Positions 1 to 11,451 of a stretch of DNA of 64,000 nt are shown one piece after another. The number at the start of each line of letters is the position of its first letter. The first letter of the stretch is position 1. The stretch is from Petunia secreta. Lineage: Eukaryota > Streptophyta > Magnoliopsida > Solanales > Solanaceae. The notes beneath the pieces were generated by a model that searched no databases, had not been told where the DNA came from, and worked only from the letters and a program-made list of their open reading frames with translations. The stretch lies in NCBI GenBank assembly GCA_029990175.1, contig JARKIP010000035.1:42422001-42486000 (forward strand), given 5' to 3'. Made by a program: the position numbers and the translations under genes.

Positions 1-696
1 CCCCATTTATCCATACTAATCAGAATATACAAGATAAAGATAATTATTTAGGCATATATATCTGTATGTATATATTGACATTTAATATTAGTTTAGAATA
101 TCAATAAATCCTGTTATATTTTTTTTATATTTACTGAATTTTATCCATAAAGTATTACATGATAAAAGATAGTCAATCTTAACTTTTAAAATATGAAAAG
201 TTTATCACTCTCTTTATTGAGTTATCAATTATATAGCTTCATAATAAGGCACAAAAGCTTGATACTGCTAGGCTATTTTTCTTTTTAAATGCGTAATTGG
301 TTTTTACGTATTTATCCTAAGATGATTTTGATTTGATGTACTGAATTGGATTTTTTTTTCATGAAATAGATAATATTATTAAACAGAGAAATTGGTCAAC
401 TCATACAACAACAATACGGGAAACTGACTTTTCTGATAGACCTCAAGTCCTATAGAGATATCTAAATAAGCACTACAATAACTACTACTACTACAACTCT
501 CTCCTACTATAGAAAGGAAATACATCATATGTCATGTGTATTTGCATCTGCCATACTTGTGACATAGTAAGCTGAGCACCTTGGGAAATAAGGATTAGAT
601 ATGGCCCATTTAGGAGAATTCGCATCAATGTCCAACAGTTACACATAACTCCATTGTTCTGGTAAAATTAAAAGCTTCAGCAGGCGTAGGTCTTTT
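1..696. other. AT-rich flank of the outer retrotransposon
   Basis: No gene is visible. This is the left flank of element A. The insertion target continues at 20517, because the 5-bp TSD AGTAT occurs at 697-701 and 20512-20516. A short reading frame running from 20769 on the minus strand would continue into 690-620 if element A were absent; see the ORF at 20517-20769. Confidence 0.6.
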
Positions 697-701
697 AGTA
701 T

Positions 702-1465
702 GGATGCAATGCAAACTAGCGGAAACAAATAACGATACGAAAATGCGGAAGCGATAAAATAAGATAATGTGATATCAAAAGAGATATCGGGAAACAAGGA
801 TTGGGGAGGCAAGAAACGAGAAGAAAGAATGGATAATTCGATTCAAGACATAAATTCAATTATCCAAAAGGGAGAAATGAAACTCAAACCTTACAAGTGA
901 ATTCACACTAGACATTGAATCTCCATAGGTTCCAAGTTATACAAGATTCACGAAGCGATCCGCTTCGAACTAGAAGGCTCGGCCTTTCTCGTTCTCTCTT
1001 CAATGATTATACCAAAACTAGGGTATGAAATGAAATGGCTAAGGGGTGTATTTATAGTTTCTCTTAACCCCTTATGAAATGACTAAAATGTACCAAAAGT
1101 GGGTTAATACATAAAAGACCACGCAGGGTCAAAATAGGAAGAAATGCAAAAAATTTCCGTCTGAAGCTTCAGGCGCTCCACCTGTTTGGGAGGCGCTCCC
1201 CCTGTTTTGTTCACTGATAAAAATTTGCAGGCGCTCCACCTGGATATGCATAGGTCTAGGTGCTCCGCCTGGCTGTGTTGTGCCTCAGCATGGGCGCTCC
1301 TCCTAGGAGCTGGGCGCTCGGCCTGACTGAGCTAGGCACTCCTCCTTCCATGGTGCTCCGATGCATGATCTTCAAGTCGCTTCCGAAGCTCTTGCCCTTT
1401 CATCCTCGCACCCTTCTTTCTTGGCTCTTGATAGTTGGGTCCTAATCCCAATTTGGATTGCATCA
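702..1465 (-). repeat. 3' LTR of element A
   Basis: 764-bp LTR matching 19723-20511 with many small differences and indels, so it is clearly older than element C's LTR pair. It is followed, on the element strand upstream, by the purine tract at 1466-1478. Between about 1150 and 1350 it carries a run of GC-rich units of the type AGGCGCTCCGCCT. Each unit can fold into a 5-bp stem (AGGCG/CGCCT) with a CTC loop. Confidence 0.9.
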
Positions 1466-1550
1466 TCCTTCCCTTCTTGAAAGAAGTTAGTCTTTGAAAT
1501 CAAACCATCAAAGCCTACATCCAAAGACAAACCACAACAAAAATTTCCTA

Positions 1551-3074
1551 CTACAAGAGTAGGTTAGTGCCAAAAGTGTGTAAAACACACTCTTATGATA
1601 GAGCCAAGCATCAATAACAAGTTAAAAGCTCATGTTTCCCAAGGAAACAACAAGTACTTGACTCAACAAGAAAGAGCATCCAACACAAGAACAAGCAAAG
1701 AAATCATTAGGACATGGAATATGCAAGATATAGCAATCAATTCTCCTATGATCCTTAAGCTCATGGCCAACATACCTAGCCTTTAATGCATTTTTATCAC
1801 AAGGCGACATAACGGCTTTGGCATACCCAACACTCAAGGTGTGATCAACATATGGGATGGAGTAAGCAAAATAGTTCAATTTACAACTAACATCAAATAC
1901 TCCACTCCCCTTCTTAGAAGCACTCTTACCCGTACCGAGAGGTACCTCCTCACCTCAAAATTTACCTCCAAGACAATCATCCTCCTCGCTAGACAAACTC
2001 CCACGGAAGGTCTCAAACAATGGGTTATCTATAGGATTAAGCTTTCCAAACTATGGAGGTCCAAACTCACACTCTACTCTATTTGATACAAATCACCACT
2101 TCCATTGAAGTTGCCCTCATATAAAGGATTAATATAGGCACACTTCTCAAGCTCAATAGTAAGCAAAGGTGAAGTTTTCAAACTAGAGACAACATCTACA
2201 CTTGAGCAGTCATCGAAAACAATTCGATCCATCTCATACACTAGAGATTCCTCAAGGTCACGACCATCCTCACTATGACACAATAGACCACAACTATCAA
2301 GTAAGCAATCAAAGAGAAGAATGGGATATTCATGCAATTCATATTCTCCTTTATCAAATATGGGTGGGGTGTCATAACAAGGTCAAAAATCAAGGTCAAC
2401 TAAAACTTTTTCACTAAAGAGAGGTTCCTTGAATACCGGGATCACATCATGATGTTGTTTATCAATCCTCTCAACGAGTGGTTCACATTCACATACAACT
2501 TGACCATTTGAATCTACACTAGTTGAAAATACATTGTAATCATATAAATCATCAACTAGTGCTGAGTTCTCACAAACAATATCACAAGACAAAGAAGTAT
2601 CATGCTCAAGGGAGGAAGAACTAACACATACCTTTGAGAGGCCATCTTGCTCACTCAATGCACTTGAAGTGTCATGAATAGTTTCTCCATCTTGTAGCTC
2701 ACATTTGGAATCTTCTTCATCTTTTCTTTCCACTTCGGAACATGATTGAGGCTCCACCAGTTTGCCTCCAAGAATTCCTACATAAGAATTCAAACAAGTA
2801 GAAGAAAAAGATAAAAGGTTAAGGTTAGAATAAGGGGTGCCCTCACATCAATGATTCTTTTTCCCTATCACTTTTCCCTCATTTTTTCTTCAAGGTCGGG
2901 TGTATATTCGGGTGGCGACAACCACCTCACATCACTCAACACAATCTCTCCTTTTTTCACTCGAGAGTTGTCACCAGTCGCTCCCTCACTCCTCTCTAAA
3001 TTTTGTCTCTCATATTCGGGCGAGTTGGGACGAGGCCCAAGAGTACCCATAGCCGGCGTAGGTGGACTTTTAAC
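1551..3074 (-). pseudogene. 3' half of the element A ORF (degenerate)
   Basis: Reading on the minus strand, the translated blocks match the C-terminal half of the element C protein in order. Shared blocks include the stretch around LGPRPNSPEYERQ (about 3040-3000), the acidic LVDDLYDYNVF block (about 2560-2510) and a FAYSIPYVDHT-like block near 1870. Stops and frame changes interrupt it. The reading frame is cut at 3074 by copia element B, exactly inside a codon run that resumes at 17345 after removal of one TTAAC copy. The terminal stop corresponds to 1551-1553. No biochemical function is known to me for this C-terminal acidic region. Confidence 0.8.
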
Positions 3075-3932
3075 TGATGAATATAAGGGGGGGTGAATTG
3101 TTTAGAATTATAAATTCAGTCGACTTATCAATTTATTAGTTGACTTAGGTAATGATAGAAAGTTTTTGCAAAATCTAAAGGCAGCAATAAAAAATAAATG
3201 ACAGAGCTTTTATACTGGTTCAGAACCAAATTGTTCCTAATCCAGTCCCCTTGGGTCTCAAGGGAGTTTTCTCTGTTCAAGCTCTTTGTAGAACACAAGT
3301 ACACTTTATGGTTTATCGTTAACCAAAAACGTCCTTTCACAGATGGTTTTATCCTTTCGCTCACCACCAACGATCTTGCCTGATTTATAGATAGTCGGAC
3401 CAACTTCCGTGACACAACTATTACCTCACTACAAGAACTCTCTTTCTTTCTATAGATCCCTCGTAGACTTTTAAGATTACAGTGTTTGTAAGTAAAAGAC
3501 TTAGAGAGAAGTATATTGTAAGTAGAAGCGCAAGAGATCTCCAGCAAGTGTCTCGTATAAATAGTGATCAGTCCGGGTTGCCCATTGAGGTGAAGAAATG
3601 GCAGATCTGTCGCACAATCAACGGAAGGAGACGAGGGTTTGATTAACTGGAATTGAGTAATGAGAGATCGACCCAAGAGATTTGATATTCTAGAAGATAT
3701 AAATATCTTCGAAAGAATAAGGTAAGAGCAGATTTGGGACAAGCCCCTCACACTAAGCGCGTCAATGGATCGACTTTCCATAGCTGACTCTTCTGATTGT
3801 CAATCAGCAATCTTCCTTTCCATTCAATGATTCTCCCACAGAGATCTTTCTTGATTGTCCAGCAATATATGTTAAACGTATGTGTTGTGTCTTTTTGGCA
3901 TAATCAAAACTTAGAATTCAATTAACTTCACA
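3075..3932 (-). repeat. 3' LTR of copia element B
   Basis: 858-bp LTR homologous to 16515-17344 (830 bp), with substitutions and indels. On the element strand it starts TGT and ends CA. The adjacent inner purine tract, AAAAAGAGGGAGAT on the minus strand, is the usual copia PPT pattern. Confidence 0.9.
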
Positions 3933-4279
3933 ATCTCCCTCTTTTTGATAATGACAAAAAGTAAAAGAGGAAGTGACAGGATAGTCCCCTTTTCAGCATA
4001 GTCGACTATTGGATCTTGGTAGTCGGCTCCCCCTGAGTATATGCAACCTGTAATAAAAGAAACAGATAGGAGACTCTATGGACTTGAAGGTTCGTTGACT
4101 CCCCTGAGTGTGAGCAGCCTGATTACCATAAACATATAGATACCATAATCATAGGGATAATTAATTTACATGGATGCTAAGAGGGCATAATCAAGTTTGT
4201 TCGCCCTCTTTGGCATCAGCAAAAAGGAGCAAAACAATTTGTCTAAATTATCCAAAATATTACAGACCCAGAGAATTAG

Positions 4280-5531
4280 CTAGCGAGGAGCAAGAAAATA
4301 TGTAAGAGTGTTCACAACATTGTCAGTCATTCTGTCCAGCTTAGTTTGAACATCAGTAGACATAGCAGTAATGCGAGCCCGAACATCTGTAGAGACAACA
4401 TCAATTCTCTCATGTACCGATCCAATAGCAGCAGCAGAGTCAGTTACAGCATTATTTAATTTTATTGAGGTCTTCCAAGGCCTTTTAGCTTTTGAAGTGA
4501 AGACTAAGTAGCAGGTCATTTAGATCAGTCATGGCATCTTTAAGTTTCACAGAGGGTTCATCAGCAGCACAAGGAATAGAAGATTTAGAGGGACCAGCAT
4601 GGTCATTGGCAGGTTTAGGAATCTTAGTTTCCTTGCGAACTCAAAAGCCATCAATGCGAACATAACCCATGGAAGCAAAAGTGCGAGAGCTGTAGCAGGC
4701 AGTCAAAGAGCAGGTTTTCCAGGCAGATATGTCAACACGATTAAAATGCAGAATGTGAGTAATAATTAACCCATATGGTATAGAGGCACATTCAGCAATA
4801 CTTTCAAGCATGTATTCAATAATCCAGGCAGCCAGGTATAACTTTTTCTTAGTAACCAAGCAATAGACAATCAATGTATCACGTTGTGAAAGAGAACTAA
4901 GAGAGCCTGTCCTAGGAAGCAGAGTAGTACCAACAATGTGTGCAAGAACACGAATTTCAAAAGGTAAGTCAATGGGCCCAAGTTGGCCTTCAGGAATATC
5001 AGTTTTTTCACATAGAAATGTTTTGGCTTGCTCAAAAGAAACTTCAAAGTCAGATGACCAAGAAATTTTAAAGAACTCAGAATAACTAGAAAACTTACAC
5101 CCCAAGATGCGACACAGAATACTCTTGGTAATCACAATCCGAGTATTCAGAACCATTGTCTCAAAACCACCAGAAGAACAAGGGCGAAGATTTGCATAGA
5201 AAAGTCTTACCAGATCCTCAGGAATATCAACAGAGTCAGTGGAGAAGAAGTATTACCAGTCCTGGGCATGAAACCAAGGTTTAAGATCACAATTCAGAGA
5301 TTCCATAGTGTCCAAATCAACAAGTTTCCCATGGGCCAGAGTTTTGTCTTTGATGACATCGAGTTTTTCATGAGCAGAGGTATCCCAAAAGTCCAAAGTT
5401 TCGTCTAAATCAGCAATAGAAAACTCCTTCTTGAGTCTTTTCACACAATCCCCATCATCACTCTGCATGGGTCTTTTACCAAATTTCATTGAGAGATTAG
5501 GGTTTCTGTCAGGGGTTCCATAGTTCGACAT
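4280..5531 (-). pseudogene. Extra ORF downstream of copia pol (plant transposon protein-like)
   Basis: A single minus-strand reading frame starts at 5531 (MSNYGTPD) and continues to about 4641, interrupted by a TAA near 5252. A further open stretch reaches 4280 after more stops. The middle contains VRLFYANL, which resembles the conserved VREFYANL of the plant 'putative plant transposon protein' domain found as an extra ORF in many plant LTR elements. The N-terminus is charged and the C-terminus (about 4519-4280) is heptad-like. It lies between RNase H and the 3' LTR, where envelope-like ORFs occur in some copia lineages. Its function is unknown, and the family match is from memory of the motif. 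Confidence 0.6.
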
Positions 5532-5993
5532 TGTGTTTTCAGAGTGGTCAGAATCTACTTGTACCGGAGTGGTGGAAGTTGTGGGAACTTTGGATTTTGT
5601 GCGCTGACTGCGACGAGCAGAGAAGGAAGTTTTTCTGGCAATTTTTAATGGTGATGGGTAAAGGAAAAAGTTGGAATATGAAGGGTGTAAGAGGTGTGAG
5701 TGATTTAAAAGGGGGTAGATGGAAGGGGAAAGGTTTCATGTGAGGTGAGAAGTACAGAAGTGAAGGGATGTGATGTGAAGTGAAGGGGTACAGAACCTCG
5801 GAAACCGATGCCACGCCGCCTGACACCTTTTCAAACTCAAGACAAAAGGTAATAATGACCAGTAAAAGGAAATGTAATAATGACAAAGAGTTATAAACAG
5901 GCGAGGAAACCTATATATGGTAATAAATATATTATGATAGCCTAACATAATTAATTAAAGCTAATCTAGATTATATTTAAGGACACAATCAGC

Positions 5994-8900
5994 TTAATAG
6001 GGATCAGGAATTATACCAAGCAAATGACGTAAGGCACATAATCTTTCTTCTAAAAGAGGTTTAGTAATAATATCAGCTAATTGAAAATCTGTACTAACGA
6101 AAGCGAAATCAACATAGCCATCTTGAACATGATCTCTAATGAAATGATAACGAACATCTATATGTTTTGTCCTAGGATGATCAACAGGATTATAGGATAA
6201 TTCAATTGCACTGTTATTATCACATAACATAGGAATAGGTTTAAAGAATAAATCATAATCAGATAATTGCTTGCCCATCCAAAGAAGTTGTGTACAGCAA
6301 TGTCCTAGTGCAACATATTCTGATTCAGCCGTGGAAAGGGCGGTGCAGTCTTGTTTCTTGCTGTGCCACGAGACAAGAGATTTTCCAAGAAAGAAACTTG
6401 CACCACTGGTGCTCTTACGATCTGCTCTATCACCTGCATAGTCAGCATCTGAGAATCCAACGAGATCGAAGTAATTTGTGCATAGATACCATAAGCCATA
6501 GTTCACTGTTCCAACAAGATATTTGAGAATTCTCTTGACAGCGGTAATATGAGATACTTTAGGAGCTGACTGAAAGCGAGCACAGTTACATACTGAGAGC
6601 ATGATATCTGGTCGACTAGCAGTTAAGTAAAGTAATGATCCAATCATACCTCGATAAAGAAATACATTAATACTCGTACCTTTGGTGTCACTTACCAGAT
6701 GAGTGGCGGGACTCATGGGAGTTTTAGTAAAGTTTGCTTCATTCATGCCATATTTAAGAATGAGTTCCTTAGTGTACTTAGACTGACATAGAAAGATACC
6801 ATCTTCGTGCTGTTTAATTTGAAGTCCTAGGAAGAACGTGAGTTCTCCCATCATGCTTATTTCAAACTCTCCCTGTATCAGTGCTTCAAAATTTTTGCAT
6901 AGAGCAGGATTAGTGCTACCAAAAATGATGTCATCCACATATATTTGTATAATGAGAATGTCAACAGAGGATTTTTGAATAAATAGAGTTTTGTCACTTC
7001 TTCCTCTTGAAAAACCATGCGAAAGTAAGAAGGAGCTAAGTGTTTCATACCAAGCTCTAGCAGCTTGTTTGAGACCGTAGAGAGCTTTGGATAACTTGAA
7101 AACATGATGAGGGTTCTCAGGATTTTCAAAACCTGGAGGTTGCCTAACATAGACTTCCTCTTTTATAAAACCATTCAAAATGTACTTTTAACATCCATTT
7201 GAAACAGTTTAAACCTTTTGAATGATGCAAATGCTAAAAGCATTCGAATAGATTAAAGTCTGGCAATAGGGGAAATGTCTCATCATAGTCGGCTCCCTCT
7301 ATCTGAGAGTATCCTTGAGCAACTAGACGAGCCTTGTTTCTTACCACCTTACCTTCTTCATTCAGCTTGTTTCGAAACACCCATTTTGTACCAATGATAG
7401 ATTTTCCTTTGGGCTTGGGAACTAGCTTCCATACTTCATTTTTCTCAAATTGATCGAGCTCTTCTTTCATTGCGTGAACCCATGATTCATCTTGAAGAGC
7501 TTCGTTTATTTTCTTGGGCTCAATCTGTGAAATGAAAGCCAGGTTAGATATATGAGAGTTTCTTGTTTTCATACCTTCCCGTGGATGTCCAATGATGTTT
7601 TTCTGAGGGTAGTCAGGATCACTTCTCCATTCATTTGGTACTACGACTTCCAGTTCTTTGAGGTTTGCAAGTGTAGTTGACTCACGCTGATCTGAGATAG
7701 AATCTGACTCCTTAATTTCTTGAGTTTTTGATTTGGGAGGCTCAGCGGTAGTAGCTGTAATTTCAGGAGTTGTTGGTTGAGTCCTGTGTACTTTTTCTTC
7801 AGCTGCATCACTACGTTTCTCGACACTGGTCAAAAGAATCATCAAAGACTACATGCATTGATTCTTCAACAGATAATGTCCTTTTATTAAAAACTCTGTA
7901 AGATCTACTGGTGGTGGAATATCCTAAAAATATTCCTTCATCACTATGTGGATCAAAGTTGCCAAGATTATCCTTTCCGTTATTATGAATAAAACATTTA
8001 CATCCAAAAGGATGAAAATAACTGATGTTGGGACGTTTACCTTTCCAGAGTTCATAGAGGGTCTTATGAAGGATAGGACGAATAAGGCACTTATTTAGAA
8101 TATGACAAGCGGTACTTACAGCTTCAGCCCAAAACTGATTTGGAAGGAAGTGTTCAACTAACATGGTTTTGTCTATGTCTTGGAGGGTTCGATTCTTTCT
8201 TTCTACAACTCCATTTTGCTGAGGAGTTCGAGGTGAGGAGAAGTTGTGAGTGTACCCTTGAGAAATGCAGTATTCTTCAAACACCTTACTTTCGAATTCC
8301 CCTCCATGATCACTTTTGATGGTAGAGATGAAGTATCCTTTTTCTCTTTGAACTTTCTTGCAAAACACTTCAAAACTTTTAAGTGCATCATCTTTATGAG
8401 ACAGAAACATAACTCAAGTAAAGCGAGAGTAATCATCAACAATTACGAAAGCATATCTCTTTCCTCCTATACTAGTAGTTCTAGTTGGACCGAACAGATC
8501 CATATGCAGCAATTCAAGTGGATTAGACGTAGAGACAATATCTTTTCCTTTAAATGAAGTTCTAGTTTGTTTCCCTAACTGACATGCATCGCAAATATGG
8601 TCTTTAGAGAAGTTTAGCTTAGGTAATCCAATGACTAACTCATGCTTTGACAATTTTTCAATTAAATACATACTAGCATGACCTAACTTTCTATGTCATG
8701 TCCATGGATCATTAGCAATAGATGCAAGACATAAATGCTTACCTGACGAAGCTTTACCATTGTTCAGAACGTAAATATTGTTTTCTCTAGAACCAGAGAG
8801 AACAACCTTACCTTTGTTATCATGAATGATGCATCTGCTATATTCAAACTTTCCTTATACCCACCATCGTATAGTTGACTGATGCTCAGAAGATTGTGCC

Positions 8901-9427
8901 TGAGTCCATCAACCAGGAAGGCTTCTTTGATGTCACAAGAGGGGCTTAAAGAGATAATTTCTATGCCTACGATCTTTCCTTTGGCATCTCCTCCGAATTT
9001 AACAGAACCTCCATTAATCCTTGTTATATATTTGAACAGCTGTTTGTCACCAGTCATATATCGGGAGCAGCCACTATCGAGAAACCGTTTTCCCATTTTC
9101 ATTATCTTTTTGTGGTGTCCCTTCAAAACAAAGATTTTAAATATTTTTAGGTACCCAAGCTTGCTTGGGTCCTTGAGAGTTAGCCTTAGAGGTGCTAGCC
9201 TCACTTTTGACCTTTGGTCTCCAAATCCATTTTTCAGGATTTCTCTTTTGACATCTTCTAAACAAATGTCCTCGTTCACCACAATGATAACAAATAGGCA
9301 TATTTTGAGTGATAGACGAGTTGGATGTGGAAGATTTAACTGATCTATAGAAACTGTTAGATCTTACTGAGCTATGACTAGTGGATTTTTTATGACTATT
9401 AAGTTTAAACTTAAGTTGATTCATTTC
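5994..9427 (-). pseudogene. Copia pol: gag C-terminus, protease, integrase, RT, RNase H (frameshifted)
   Basis: Minus-strand pieces give the copia order. A CCHC knuckle (CYHCGERGHLFRRC) is near 9290, the protease motif DSGCS is near 9080, and the integrase HHCC zone ends in CDACQLGK (about 8580). The integrase core shows MDLFGP, SDHGGEF and QQNGVVERKNRTL (8520-8190). RT has YDETF near 7270 and YVDDIIF (about 6930), and RNase H has DADYAGD (about 6445) and STAESEY (about 6330). Frame breaks lie near 8410, 7830 and 7200-7180. The N-terminal side stops at 9427, where element C is inserted. A family member would be a single polyprotein of about 1,300 aa including gag. Confidence 0.92.
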
Positions 9428-10246
9428 TGATGCAATACGAACCAGGCTCACCTGTTCGATTCATCAAGCAAGTCCACCGAGGAGTCACATGGCGCCCACG
9501 ATCAAAGTGTGGCCGGAATGGAAGATGCCGAAGACTGCCTCGACGAGCAACAACTTTGGAAATCCACCGAGCAGACAACAAGTGACCGGTGCTGACACTG
9601 ACTTCGGGGAGCTGTGAGATCGAGCACAACTAACGATCAAGTTTGAGCCCGAAGCTGAAAGCAACCGAACCGAGGAAGAGCGACGCCGAACAGAGAATCG
9701 ATCAAAGGGCTACAAGTGTGCCCGAGGCAAGAGCGTTCGATTCCAAACGTGACCGAGGCAAACAAGCGTTCGAAGACAAGGTGTTCGAACCAAGCTGCCA
9801 TACACTCCAGCCCTGCGTGGCTTAATCTCATTGGTCACCTGTGACCATTTACTATTTTGCCCTTTTAATGTTGTCTATATAAACTCCTAGCATAGCTCAT
9901 TAGAGATAGTTTTAGTTGATATTGAATTGAGAGAATAGAGATAGAATTGGCCGAGCCATTCTTGTTTGAAGCCCGAGGCTTCGTTTATGCCTTCTTAGGC
10001 TTGGAACCGAAATGGATAACATCACTAGTATGAATCCTTGTTAGGTTCAAGTTTCCTTTTCTCCCTTGGATAATCAATCATGATTTGATTCAGATTATCC
10101 ATTCTTTCTTCTATTTCTGTTCTCCCCCTTCCCTGATTTCTTGTTATCTTTGTTTCTTACTGCTTCCGCATCTTTACTTCATCGTTTCCGCGTATTGTTC
10201 GTTGTCTCCGATTTAAAGGTGTAGACCCACGGGTTTTCTTGCATCA
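9428..10246 (+). repeat. 5' LTR of element C
   Basis: 819 bp, TGATGCAA to TTGCATCA. Nearly identical to 14378-15196, with differences at for example the CATACACT/CGAACACT and GATAAC/GATTTC positions. A TATA-like TCTATATAAACTCC lies about 450 bp in (near 9875-9890), so transcription probably starts in the right half of the LTR. Small open frames inside it are present in both LTRs and look like chance. Confidence 0.95.
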
Positions 10247-10249
10247 GTT

Positions 10250-10261
10250 TGGTATCAGAGC
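10250..10261 (+). other. Primer-binding site of element C (tRNA-iMet type)
   Basis: TGGTATCAGAGC begins three bases after the 5' LTR. It matches the complement of the plant initiator tRNA-Met 3' end that primes many plant LTR elements. Confidence 0.9.
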
Positions 10262-11451
10262 AAGGCTTGGATTTCGTTCCTACGAATCCACATTTCTTGT
10301 TCAAACTATCTTTACTTTCTGTTGGTGTTCTTATTTTTACAAAAAAAAAAAAAAAAAAAGAGTAAAAAGAAGAAAATTCAAAAATTTGTGTTGACTGATT
10401 GATTGTTGGATTAAACAATCACATATTCGGAGTCACCACCGTCTAAGGAATCGATTGAGTACCCGACGTACAACATTCGTAATTAGGGTTTTTCTGTCAA
10501 TTTTGGACTGTGTTCTTGACTGTGGTGTTGTTGAATTTGAACCCCAGTAGTGTTTTGGTGTTTATTGATGAAAACTGGTGGTTGTTGAGGTATTTGGGTC
10601 GATTTGGTGCTTAAAATCGGAGTTCCACTGCTTGTAGACACTGTCCGTACGCCGGAAGCTTGTTGACATTGTTGACAGTGTACGGGCGACGTGAGCTGTG
10701 TTTTTAGCTCCGCTTGGAACTGGAGTGGTCTTCGACGTTGTAAAACCGGAGACGACCCAAATCTTGAGCTTAACCTGTTGTTAGTGGACTGTGAACGAAT
10801 CTTGATATTGTCCGTACACCGGAGTAAAAGTTCACTGTTCCATTGAAGAAGAAAGGGGTAAACTGTCAAATCTAAAACCCCAGGTGAAAAGTTGTCGGCT
10901 AGAAAAGGGAAAGCGGATAAGGTTAAATCCTATCTGAACCGAGAAGGAAACACTTGTACCGAGGTCACGTGTTCGGAAAATTCTGAAGCGGAACCGAGGA
11001 GGAGGTAGATTCTCTTAGGATTTCACTTTTCTTGTGTCCGAATATTCTCGATAGTGGATCTCTGGAGTAATTCTTTCTACTCGAGGTCGTACTATCAAAT
11101 TTGAGCTTAATAGGACTCGTGCGTGGGGTGACCGAAATCCAATTTCGTAGAAAATTCTTTTGACTCCCCGTGCGCAGTTAAAATAGCTACCGTTCCATCG
11201 AGTCATATAAACTCCTTCCGAACCTAAGCTTGGAAAGTACTAGTTGTGATTTATCACTTCGGTTTCCTAACAAGGAGGCAAGGCCAACTTGAGTGGAAAA
11301 AGGCTAAGAGGTGAGAACAATAGAGTGAGGTCACAAAAGCAAACGACCTTGAGTGTAAACACGAGTGGAAAGAAAATTGAGCGAACCTTACTCGAGTGAT
11401 ACACGTGAGGGAGTGAACTTGTGAGGTCCTTTACTCTTGTTTGTTGCAGCT
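10262..11451 (+). other. Leader of element C, probably with a leader intron
   Basis: About 1.2 kb without a supported ORF. It contains a poly-A run (about 10340-10358). The sequence immediately before the ORF start (TTGTTTGTTGCAG, ending at 11449) has the look of a 3' splice site, so a spliced leader is likely. Weak similarity to the leaders of elements A (about 18800-19100) and D (about 58340-58560) is seen around the '...GTGCGCA..TAAATAGC' stretch. Confidence 0.6.

Noticed and set aside
1260..1445. 61-aa ORF in the element A LTR, also seen at 20232-20477
   Set aside because: It is produced by the GC-rich hairpin units in the LTR pair; there is no evidence of translation.
5548..5948. Minus-strand ORFs of 70-112 codons upstream of the copia extra ORF
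   Set aside because: Phe/His/Leu-rich complement of a G-rich plus-strand stretch between pol and the extra ORF; no family resemblance.
9637..9831. 64-aa ORF on the minus strand, repeated at 14587-14781 with almost the same sequence
   Set aside because: Both are the same place in the two LTRs of element C, so the repetition reflects LTR identity and not gene conservation.
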